A stretch of 64,000 nucleotides of DNA from Corynebacterium sp. CNCTC7651. Its GTDB lineage: Bacteria; Actinomycetota; Actinomycetes; Mycobacteriales; Mycobacteriaceae. Where the stretch lies: assembly GCF_021496665.1 (NCBI RefSeq), contig NZ_CP071246.1, positions 1,550,001-1,614,000 of the forward strand, read 5' to 3'. The notes beneath the pieces were generated by a model. It worked only from the letters and a program-made list of their open reading frames with translations, was not told where the DNA came from and did not search any database. The translations under genes were made by a program, and so were the position numbers. Below, in pieces: positions 45,044 through 51,868 of this stretch (positions are counted from its first letter, which is position 1; each line of letters opens with the position of its first letter).

Positions 45044-46369
45044 ATGTCAACTCCCAACTCTCCACGTGACGATCACACCGAAAACCCCCTCTCCCCGGAT
45101 ACTCCGGAGACCCCGTCCACGCCGTCCCCGGCCGATACCGGCTCTGGTGATGTGAGCTCCGAGGATCTGAACTCTGCCCCCAAGAGCGATGCCAGCACGA
45201 CCGACTCTCCGAGCACTGCGACCGGCGGTTCCACCTCGCAGCAGTCCCAGCAGTGGGGTCAGCCACAGTCTGACCAGTCCAGCCAGCCGCAGTGGGGTTC
45301 CCAGCCGCAGGACAACCAGCAGCCGTGGAGCCAGCCGCAGGGTGGTCAGCCGCAGTGGGGTCAGCAGCAAGGCCAGCCTCAGCAGTGGGGCCAGGCGCAA
45401 GGCAACCCGCAGCAGCAGCAGTGGGGTCAGCCGAACCAGCAGCAGTGGGGCGGCCAGCCACAAGGTGGTCAGCAGCAGTGGGGTCAGCCGGAGGGCCAGC
45501 CGAACCAGCAGCAGTGGGGTCAGCCGCAGGGCCAGCCGAACCAGCAGCAGTGGGGTCAGCCGAACCAGCAGCAGTGGGGTCAGCCGCAGGGCCAGCCGAA
45601 CCCGCAGCAGCAGTGGGGTCAGCCGCAGGGCAACCCGCAGCAGCAGTGGAACCAGCCCAACCAGCAGCAGTGGGGCCAGCCGCAGCAGGCTCCGAACCAG
45701 AAGCAGTCCTTCAACATGCCGAAGGTGAACGTCAAGCTGCCGGACTGGCTCGGCCTGTTTTACGCCTTCCAGCTCCTGCTGACCTTCCTGTTCAGCTTCC
45801 TCGGCCTGGCCAGCTACAAGGGCAGCATTGACGGCGTCGGTTCGATCGGCCTCAAGATCAACTGGTGGGGCAACGTCAGCCTCACCCACTCCGGCTACGG
45901 CCGCTACGCGGATAACTTCTTCACCCAGGGCTACATCGAAGAACTCAACGAGGAGGCCGGCGGCGGCTGGATGATCTTTGTTGCCCTGCTCATCCTCGCG
46001 CTGTACGGCGCGGCGACCTACTTCGCGGTGACCAAGAAGTGGAAGCCGGCTGCAATGCTCGGCGCGGCAGCTGGTGCGATCCAGCTTATCGAGGTCATCG
46101 TCCTCGCTGTCCAGGTCAAGCAGGAAGGTTTCAGCCTCGGCGCAGCATGGTGGTTCTGGCTGCTGATCTCCCTGGTCACGCTCGGCGTGTCCATTGCCCT
46201 GATCGTGCTGGGCAAGGACAAGTTCGACGCCAAGATCAACCAGACTCGTGCGAATGTGAGCAATGGCGCTGGGACGCAGTCGTCGGCAAGCAATGATGCC
46301 CCGAACCAGTCCGGCTCCACGGCGTGGAACCAGCAGAAGCCGAACACCGGCGGCTCCGACGCAAAGTAG
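45044..46369 (+). CDS. Membrane protein with Q/W/G/P-rich prion-like repeat domain
   Basis: 441 aa. Residues 1-65 are Ser/Thr/Pro/Asp-rich; about 66-225 consist of tandem units such as QPNQQQWGQPQG with a tryptophan every 7-12 residues; then about four membrane helices (LGLFYAFQLLLTFLFSFLG, MIFVALLILALYGAATYFA, AAGAIQLIEVIVLAV, and a last one ending LVTLGVSIALIVLG) and an Asn/Gln/Ser-rich tail. No signal peptide, so the repeat domain is probably cytoplasmic. Such Q-rich tracts before membrane domains occur in several corynebacterial proteins, but I do not recognise a named family. TTGACA lies upstream near 45009. Function unknown; scaffolding or condensate formation is speculative. Confidence 0.8.
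   Translation: MSTPNSPRDDHTENPLSPDTPETPSTPSPADTGSGDVSSEDLNSAPKSDASTTDSPSTATGGSTSQQSQQWGQPQSDQSSQPQWGSQPQDNQQPWSQPQGGQPQWGQQQGQPQQWGQAQGNPQQQQWGQPNQQQWGGQPQGGQQQWGQPEGQPNQQQWGQPQGQPNQQQWGQPNQQQWGQPQGQPNPQQQWGQPQGNPQQQWNQPNQQQWGQPQQAPNQKQSFNMPKVNVKLPDWLGLFYAFQLLLTFLFSFLGLASYKGSIDGVGSIGLKINWWGNVSLTHSGYGRYADNFFTQGYIEELNEEAGGGWMIFVALLILALYGAATYFAVTKKWKPAAMLGAAAGAIQLIEVIVLAVQVKQEGFSLGAAWWFWLLISLVTLGVSIALIVLGKDKFDAKINQTRANVSNGAGTQSSASNDAPNQSGSTAWNQQKPNTGGSDAK
45240..45700 (+). repeat. Coding tandem repeats of the Q/W-rich domain
   Basis: Imperfect direct repeats built on CAGCAGTGGGGTCAGCC (QQWGQP) with 21-48 bp unit variants. Several units around 45495-45600 are identical in DNA, making copy-number change by slippage likely. 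Confidence 0.85.
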
Positions 46370-46422
46370 TGTCACGCCCCAGCGTAGGGTGGTCCGGCGA
46401 GCCGCCCTGCACCGAATGGGAT

Positions 46423-46428
46423 TACCAT
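46423..46428 (+). promoter_or_regulatory. -10 element, leaderless start of the TDT-family gene
   Basis: TACCAT ends 7 nt before the GTG at 46436, with no SD. Confidence 0.5.
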
Positions 46429-46435
46429 CAGTCGG

Positions 46436-47456
46436 GTGACTGATAAATTTCGCCAGCTGCCCCCGCCAGGTCCGGCGTGGGGCGGCAGTCTTATGGGTAC
46501 GTCGATTGTCGCGCGCCTGCTGGTCGAGGAAGGCCTCTACGTTGCCTCCGCGATCTTCGCCGCCATCGCGGGCGTGATCCTTGTCGTGCTCACCGACGGG
46601 TTCGTGCGCTACCGCCATCCGGAGTTTAAGCAAACGACGATGGCGGAATGGTCGATGTTCTTCATCGGCATCCTCGCGCTCGGTGCCGCGCTCTCCGGCC
46701 TCACCGGCAACGGCATCTTCCGGTTGGTCGGGTTTTGGCTCGGCGCTCCCCCGACGGTGGTCACGTGGGCGGTGCAGCTGAAGCGTTTCGACGGCTCCCC
46801 CAAGTTCACCTGGGGACTCCCCCTGGTCGGGCCGATGATTTCAGCGTCAGTGGCCGGGTTTTGCGCGCGGGAATACGGGCAGCTCTACCACGTGCTGGGC
46901 ACGGTGCTGTTTGTGATGTCCCTGGCCACTGCGGTGCCGATCTTCGTGCGCGTCTACTGGGCCGCGTGGCAGGGCAAGGTGGACTTGTCCGGCGCGAAGT
47001 CCGCGACGGCGTGGGTGCCGCTGGGCGTTGTGGGCCAATCGACGACCGCTTTGCAGGTGCTCTACCCCGGCACCGCGTCCGTGGTGTACGGGCGCGTGAT
47101 GCTGGTCATCGCCATTCCGCTGGCCATCTACGCCATGATCACCTTCTACCCCCCCCGGCACCGCGTCCGTGGTGTACGGGCGCGTGATGCTGGTCATCGC
47201 CATTCCGCTGGCCATCTACGCCATGATCACCTTCTACCCCAACGTTGCGCGGTGGGTGGAGTACTCCCCCGCGTGGTGGTCCTGCACCTTCCCGCCGGGC
47301 ACCGTCAGTATGGGCGGCCACCAAGTCGCCATTGTCAGCGATTCGCACTGGCTGGACGTGGTGGCGCTGAGTATTCCAGTGCTGCTGGTGGTGCACTGGG
47401 CGCTGTGCTCCTCCCGGTTTGTCAGCTGGTGGCTAGCGGGCCGTCGCCATACGTGA
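46436..47456 (+). pseudogene. TDT/SLAC1-family transporter, frameshifted by an 88-bp tandem duplication
   Basis: Polytopic protein of the tellurite-resistance/dicarboxylate transporter (TDT) family: repeated hydrophobic segments from VASAIFAAIAGVILVVL on, and the conserved WWSCTFPPGTVSMGGHQVA segment in the C-terminal part. GTG start with TNNN-like leaderless promoter. Reading is normal to IYAMITFYP at about 47150; an exact duplication of 47065-47152 at 47153-47240 then shifts the frame, and the true C-terminus (NVARWVEYSPAWW to WWLAGRRHT) is in another frame ending at 47456. Removing one copy restores a continuous protein of about 311 residues. Ligand unknown. Confidence 0.8.
47065..47240 (+). 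repeat. Exact 88-bp tandem duplication
   Basis: Bases 47065-47152 are repeated without mismatch at 47153-47240. The flanks share a C-run (CCCC), giving a stretch of eight C at the junction. 88 is not a multiple of three. Confidence 0.95.
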
Positions 47457-47885
47457 TGTGATGTCCCGCACCACTTCGTCGGGGCGCTGGGCGGACACTA
47501 AGTAATCCGTCGTCCGGGTTGTGATGCGCACCGTCGGCCCGCCGACGATATAGCCCATCCCGTTCGGCCCCTTGAGAAACCGAGCGCCGGCACCTTCCTT
47601 CGCGCCGGTCGCGGGACCGACCTCAACGGTCTTGATTTGCGAGTACTCGATGGTCTCGGTCATCCCCATCACCGATATGGTCACGTCCTCCGGGCCCACG
47701 AGGATGGACGCGCGCATGCTCAGCAGCGCCGCCAAGATCAGACCGACGATCACGAACGCCGCCGTACCGCCCCAGCCCGGCTTCATGGCTAGCGGAAGCA
47801 TCGACCCCCAGATGAGCAACGCCGCAGCCACCGCAATCCAGCGGATCGGCCCGTTCAAACTCTGCCTGTACAAATTCGCTTCCAC
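47433..47885 (-). CDS. PH-like membrane protein, unknown function
   Basis: 150 aa. Two adjacent hydrophobic segments near residues 16-55 (WIAVAAALLIWGSMLPLAM and TAAFVIVGLILAALLSM) precede a beta-rich domain (VGPEDVTISVMGMTETIEY, then FLKGPNGMGYIVGG) resembling bacterial PH-like domains. The start is the GTG at 47883-47885 (EANLYRQSLNGPIRW) because TACACT lies exactly 7 nt upstream; the open frame to 47930 is ignored. Its 3' end overlaps the end of the convergent TDT gene by 24 nt. Confidence 0.75.
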   Translation of the reverse strand: MEANLYRQSLNGPIRWIAVAAALLIWGSMLPLAMKPGWGGTAAFVIVGLILAALLSMRASILVGPEDVTISVMGMTETIEYSQIKTVEVGPATGAKEGAGARFLKGPNGMGYIVGGPTVRITTRTTDYLVSAQRPDEVVRDITSRMATAR

Positions 47886-47892
47886 GTGGCCC

Positions 47893-47898
47893 AGTGTA
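47893..47898 (-). promoter_or_regulatory. -10 element, leaderless start of the PH-like gene
   Basis: TACACT on the minus strand ends 7 nt before the GTG at 47885; no SD. Confidence 0.6.
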
Positions 47899-47917
47899 GG
47901 GGGTGGGTTGGAGGGAG

Positions 47918-47928
47918 CGTCGATAAGC
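47918..47928 (-). repeat. Dispersed 11-mer, intergenic copy
   Basis: CGTCGATAAGC followed by AAGAGTGCCCCG, the extended form of the element, between two divergent genes. Confidence 0.55.
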
Positions 47929-48057
47929 AAGAGTGCCCCGGCGGTGCTAGGTTGCGGGAGTTATGGGGGAAAATTTGGGGCGGGAGCTCTTGCTGGAGAA
48001 AATTGTTGGGCGTGCAGTGAATGCGCAGGTGGAATGTGAGCGTCTGCGCTGCACTAC

Positions 48058-48921
48058 GTGCCGACGGCAGTTTGGACCACGCTCAAGCCACACGAGCGCG
48101 AGTTCTTGCGGTGCTATGCGGCATCCGCGATTACCCATAAGGCGGTGCTGGTCGGGCGGTCCGCGGCGCGCATAGCGGGGATGTGGGTGCTGGAGCACAA
48201 GGATGAGGTGGTGGAGCTAGCGCTGCCGAGTGGTAAACCGCCCGCGAAGAGCAGCTGGCCGGAGGGGATTGTGTGCCGGCGGGTGCCGGTCCCGGCCGGG
48301 GACATTGTGACCGCGGGAAAGCACGGCGAGCTCAGGTACACGCGCGGGGCGCGCACGGCCATCGACGTGGCGCGGTTTCACACGCAACGCGACGGGGTGG
48401 TGGCGTTCGACAGCCTGTTCCGCGACGAGACCGAGGCCAATAAGCTCGCGATCTCGGAGTCTGTGACGAAGGCACTGAAACGCATGGAGGGGAAGCAGCA
48501 CATCGCGGCAGCGCGCGAGGCGTTCGAGCTGTCCACAACCCTGTCCGAGTCCGCCTTTGAGAGTCTGTTCCGGATGATTCTGCGTGAGAAAGGCATCGAA
48601 GTCACGCTGCAGCGGTGGATCGGGCCGTACCGGGCGGACATGCTGTGGGGCCAGCTGATCATTGAGATCGACGGCTACTCCAAGTTCGCCGACAAGCCCC
48701 ACGACGTGGTCATGCGCCAGAACAAGCGCGACAACTGGCTGCGCGAGCAGGGTTACGAGGTGATCCGCATCCACCCCTCGGAGATTCTGCGCAATGAGGA
48801 GGATTGCGTCGCCCGCGTGCTGGCCGCCAAAGCCCGCGCGGATCAGCGTGGGCCGGTGCTTGTCGCCGACTACGCCGTCCGGACCGTGCCCAAGGGCGGC
48901 TGGGGCATTCGAGGGGATTAG
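48058..48921 (+). CDS. DUF559-type protein with AbiEi-like N-terminus
   Basis: 287 aa. The N-terminal part (AASAITHKAVLVGRSAARIAG and LPSGKPPAKSSWPEGIVCRR) resembles the AbiEi antitoxin-like domain found in corynebacteria. The C-terminal part (about 185-265) is DUF559, a PD-(D/E)XK-like fold: RADMLWGQLIIEIDGYSKF supplies D...E-I-D, and NWLREQGYEVIRIHPSEIL the following strand. No partner AbiEii toxin is adjacent. GTG 48058 is the only in-frame start after a TGA at 48037; no SD is visible. Restriction-like or regulatory activity is unproven. Confidence 0.75.
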   Translation: MPTAVWTTLKPHEREFLRCYAASAITHKAVLVGRSAARIAGMWVLEHKDEVVELALPSGKPPAKSSWPEGIVCRRVPVPAGDIVTAGKHGELRYTRGARTAIDVARFHTQRDGVVAFDSLFRDETEANKLAISESVTKALKRMEGKQHIAAAREAFELSTTLSESAFESLFRMILREKGIEVTLQRWIGPYRADMLWGQLIIEIDGYSKFADKPHDVVMRQNKRDNWLREQGYEVIRIHPSEILRNEEDCVARVLAAKARADQRGPVLVADYAVRTVPKGGWGIRGD

Positions 48922-49323
48922 GGGGCGGGGGCTGGACGCGCTGGAGGTGCTGGAGGCGCTGGTTTGGCTCGGGCGCCGGGGCGGTGGTTTGGCATGGGCG
49001 CTGGGCCTCTGTAGTCGGGGTCGGCCGATCCCCCGTGGTTCTCTATCCTCCGCCAGCCGGCCCCTGGGTCCTCCAGATGGTGAGACCTTCATGGAGAGAC
49101 CTACTGGGTAACTCCCACTTGGTGAACTCGTCGATTTTGAGGCCTACTTCACCAAGTGGGTCTCACCATCTGGAAAAGCGGTTGTCCGGCTGGAAGGGCC
49201 GGGCGGCTGCCGGGCGCCGGCGGGCCAGGAGGCTGGCGAGCCAGGAGGCTGGCAGGCCGGGCGGGCCAGGCGGGCTGGCCTGCCCGCCCAGCCAAGCGCG
49301 CCATCGGCACTACAATCAGCCTC
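48922..49323. other. Intergenic region with nested inverted repeats
   Basis: 402 nt without a credible gene. It contains a GGCGCTGGAGG-type low-complexity start, a core CTGGGCCTCTGTAG at 49001-49014 followed by GGTCGG and ATCCC, nested perfect inverted repeats (15 bp: 49073-49087 with 49159-49173; 13 bp: 49114-49126 with 49148-49160), and a GC-rich imperfect tandem repeat (GGCCAGGAGGCTGG) up to 49300. A related core is found at 59677. Confidence 0.7.
49311..49316 (+). promoter_or_regulatory. -10 element, leaderless start of the lipoprotein gene
   Basis: TACAAT ends 7 nt before the ATG at 49324. It is close to the TATAAT consensus. Confidence 0.6.
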
Positions 49324-49698
49324 ATGATCAAACGCTTGGCCACCACCGCCAGCGCCGTCGCGTGCGCGGTCGCCCTCACCACCGGCCTCACCGCCTGCGC
49401 GGGCGGGTCGAGCGAGCTGCCGGCACCGGAGTTCGTCACCTCGGACAACCTGGACGGCGCGGAGATCACGCTGCACCCGGACCGCTCGCTGGTCATCCCG
49501 GTGGGTGAGGACGACCCAGCGCGGTGGTCCGAAGGCTCCGTGGACGACGAAGCCGTGGCCAAGTTCGTCCCCGGCACGTCCGCAGGCGAGACCAAGTCCA
49601 ACCCTGGTTTCACCGCCGTGGGCAAGGGCACGACCGGCGCGCAGATCGTCGACCCGAAGACGGGCGAGGCTATCACCTTCACGATCACGGTGAAGTAG
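49324..49698 (+). CDS. Small lipoprotein, unknown function
   Basis: 124 aa. Signal peptide KRLATTASAVACAVALTTG with lipobox LTAC (Cys near residue 25), then a hydrophilic, beta-rich domain of about 95 residues (EITLHPDRSLVIPVGEDDP ... GEAITFTITVK). No family recognised; the C-terminal VDPKTGEAITFTITV resembles an immunoglobulin-like strand pair. The ATG is chosen by the leaderless promoter and the signal peptide; the open frame extends upstream through the repeat-rich intergenic region and is ignored. It is convergent with the GH25 gene. Confidence 0.8.
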   Translation: MIKRLATTASAVACAVALTTGLTACAGGSSELPAPEFVTSDNLDGAEITLHPDRSLVIPVGEDDPARWSEGSVDDEAVAKFVPGTSAGETKSNPGFTAVGKGTTGAQIVDPKTGEAITFTITVK

Positions 49699-49737
49699 CG
49701 CGCCACAGAGCCCGCGTGGCACGCTCCAGGGCCCGCG

Positions 49738-50352
49738 TTACAGCGCCACGTTCAGATCCACCTCGCCGTCCCAGCCGGGCACGCGTCCGCGCGAGGTGAA
49801 CTGCCACATCAGGGGCGCCGGCATGCCGAGGGGCCAGGGGCTTTTGCTTATCGACGGAACGTCCCCGCCACCAAGCACGCTGGCACCCTCTCCCCCACCA
49901 ACCTCCACAACCGGATTGTCGCCCCACGCCGCCAGCCACAGCGCCCCGAACTGGGCCGGGTTGGCCAACAACATGTGCCTACGCCAATACGCGGCGGTGG
50001 TGTACACCCCAGCAACCTCCACGCCGGCGGTGGTGAAGTGGTGGTGGGCGGAATGGACGTCGTCAAGCGAAAGCCCTGCGGGGGACTCGACGTCGAGCCA
50101 CATGGGCACGCGCGTGGACCCCAGGACCTCCAGCGCTGCGTCGACCTGCTCCTTTACGCTGGTGCCCTCGGAAGGCGCGCGGAGGTAATGGTAGGTGGAG
50201 ATGGGGAGGTTGGCGGAGAGGGCGTCGGCAAGCAAGTGCGAAAAAGCGTGGTCGCGGTAGGTGCCGTCGGTGGTGCGCAGGACGGCGAAGTCGAGCCCTG
50301 CGAAGGCGGTGAAGCCGGCTTGGTGCTCGGAGAGGTCGACGCCGAGGCGCAT
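49738..50352 (-). CDS. GH25 lysozyme-like protein without signal peptide
   Basis: 204 aa, starting MRLGVDLSEHQ. Glycoside hydrolase 25 features: the N-terminal catalytic Asp (GVDLSEHQ), the DxE pair in PMWLDVESPAG, WLAAWGDNP, and the C-terminal LMWQFTSRG with DLNVAL. GH25 enzymes cleave the peptidoglycan glycan backbone, but no secretion signal is visible, so either it acts inside (phage-like or on imported fragments) or uses another export route. The ATG overlaps the Nudix stop (ATGA), so translation is coupled. A copy of the dispersed 11-mer lies inside (49846). Confidence 0.75.
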   Translation of the reverse strand: MRLGVDLSEHQAGFTAFAGLDFAVLRTTDGTYRDHAFSHLLADALSANLPISTYHYLRAPSEGTSVKEQVDAALEVLGSTRVPMWLDVESPAGLSLDDVHSAHHHFTTAGVEVAGVYTTAAYWRRHMLLANPAQFGALWLAAWGDNPVVEVGGGEGASVLGGGDVPSISKSPWPLGMPAPLMWQFTSRGRVPGWDGEVDLNVAL

Positions 50353-50937
50353 CAGCGCTTGGAAAAACCCATGCGGGGGCTGAAGCCTGAAGGGTGCTTG
50401 CGCTGCGCGGCGGCGTCGCCGATGACTAGGCGCCACTTCGGGTCCTTCACCGGCATCTGGGAGATGGGGAACCAGCCGACGGCGGTGGATTCATCGTCCC
50501 CAACCACCCACCGGCATCTGGGAGATGGGGAACCAGCCGACGGCGGTGGATTCATCGTCCCCAACCACCGGCTCCGCGGACGGGTCCTCCGGCTCGAGGC
50601 GCAGCTGCACCGACATGTAGCTAGCCACATCGCCGTTGCTGTGCGTGACGGGGCCGACGGAACCGACGCCCAGGATGGCGGCGGGGGTGGCGCGGATGCC
50701 GGTCTCCTCGAGGACCTCGCGCACGGCGGCATCGTGCGCCTCCTCGCCCGGGTCCGCGATGCCGGTCACTGGCGTCCACTCGCCGTTATCCGCGCGCTGG
50801 ACCAGGAGCACCTCCGGCACGGCCCAATCCGAATTGTCCGTGGAATCGCGCAGCACCACCGCGCACACGGACGGCACCCACATCGGGTCGGTGCCGATCT
50901 TCTTGCGGGTCTCCACAATGAACTCTGGGATTGCCAC
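50352..50937 (-). pseudogene. Nudix hydrolase, frameshifted by a 61-bp tandem duplication
   Basis: GTG start (AIPEFIVETRKKIGTDPM) with AAAGGA 7-8 nt upstream. The complete Nudix box GIADPGEEAHDAAVREVLEE is present, preceded by DNGEWTPVTG. The frame reads to GWFPISQMPV and is then shifted by an exact 61-bp duplication (50448-50508 / 50509-50569), ending in VGGWGR and a stop. The original C-terminus (KDPKWRLVIGDAAAQRK to GFSKR) lies in the second frame and ends at 50352, where it overlaps the GH25 ATG. Removing one repeat restores a continuous protein of about 174 residues. The catalytic box is untouched, so the truncated product might still fold. Confidence 0.85.
50448..50569 (-). repeat. Exact 61-bp tandem duplication
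   Basis: Bases 50448-50508 are repeated without mismatch at 50509-50569; CACCGG occurs at the junctions (microhomology). 61 is not a multiple of three, so it shifts the Nudix frame. Confidence 0.95.
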
Positions 50938-51023
50938 TGCGCGTCCTTTCGGTGCATGAGTACGGTTTCGGTGCGTAGCGTAGACGGCTTCCCACTCTAG
51001 TTCGACTACACTTTCCAACCATC

Positions 51024-51868
51024 ATGAGCACTGCAATTCCCCGCGCCGACGCACCGGCAGACCCGCCGGCGGACGCGACCCCAGAGCCCGCGCCGGCAAA
51101 GCGCACGCTGGTCCAGCGGGTGCCCGCGCCGGTGTTCATCACCGTCTACGGCGTGCTGGTGGTGGCAGTGATTGTGGCCGGCGCGATGCTGGCCAGCTAC
51201 GCGCAGCGCGGCGGCGAGACACCTTCGCAGCGCCTAGAGGCCGCCAGCAGGGCGACGACGGAGGCTGAAGCCGAAGCGGCCGACCCCGAGACCACCCCTT
51301 CGGCCACCGCCGGAGCCCCCGCCGAGCCTCCCCTGCCGGAGCCGCGCCAACCTTTCAACCCGCCGCCCGCGGATGAGGCGAACGTGCTGGCCAGCATCCG
51401 CCGGCACCTGATCACGGACGTTCAGACTTCCGCCGGGGACACCGGCGTGCTCATGCGCGGCACCATCGCGGGCGACTTGGAGACGCAGCTGCCGGAGCTC
51501 AGCGGCCACATCTCCCGCTTGCTGGAGCAGAACTGCATCGACGCGCTCACCCTCAAGACCGCGGACAACCTCCGCTTAAGCTTTTACGGCTTTTGCTTTT
51601 CGACGATCCCAGAAACCACCATCTCCCAACTAGCAACCCTGGCGGATGAGCAGGACGCGGAGGCCATGATCATCATGGATACGCACTCCAGCTCCGCCAT
51701 CGAGGCCGAAGTGACCAGATCCGCCCGGCCGGGATCAAGCGCCTGCGTTTCGCTGCCTACGGCGAGACCGAGGCGGCGTTCTACGAAAATCCCGAGGCCT
51801 CGCGCACGAGGCTGTGGCGCGACCCGACGGGCGACACCGTCCCGCGGGCTGTCACCAAGTCTGCGTGA
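51024..51868 (+). pseudogene. Single-pass membrane protein, unknown, with a single-base frameshift
   Basis: About 281 aa if the frame is restored. N-terminal Ala/Pro-rich cytoplasmic stretch, membrane helix near residues 37-58 (VFITVYGVLVVAVIVAGAML), Pro/Ala/Glu-rich linker, and an extracytoplasmic domain with two cysteines (QNCIDALTLKTADNL ... GFCFSTI). At 51711-51713 the frame reading ...AIEAEVT changes: adding one G would give EVDQIRPAGIKRLRFAAYG, continuing to RAVTKSA and TGA at 51866. A genuine frameshift or a sequencing error. TACACT lies 11 nt before the ATG. The 3' end overlaps the convergent protease gene by 17 nt. No family recognised. Confidence 0.65.

Noticed and set aside
45250..45700. 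Regular direct repeats resembling a CRISPR array
   Set aside because: Repeat units vary in length, have no unique spacers, and stay in one reading frame encoding the Q/W-rich domain.
47963..48175. 70-codon ORF overlapping the start of the DUF559 gene
   Set aside because: Its second half overlaps conserved DUF559 coding sequence in another frame; it might only mark a lost upstream start.
49156..49323. 56-residue N-terminal extension of the lipoprotein ORF
   Set aside because: It runs through a GC-rich intergenic repeat, gives low-complexity Gly/Arg/Ala sequence, and would destroy the signal peptide and leaderless start at 49324.
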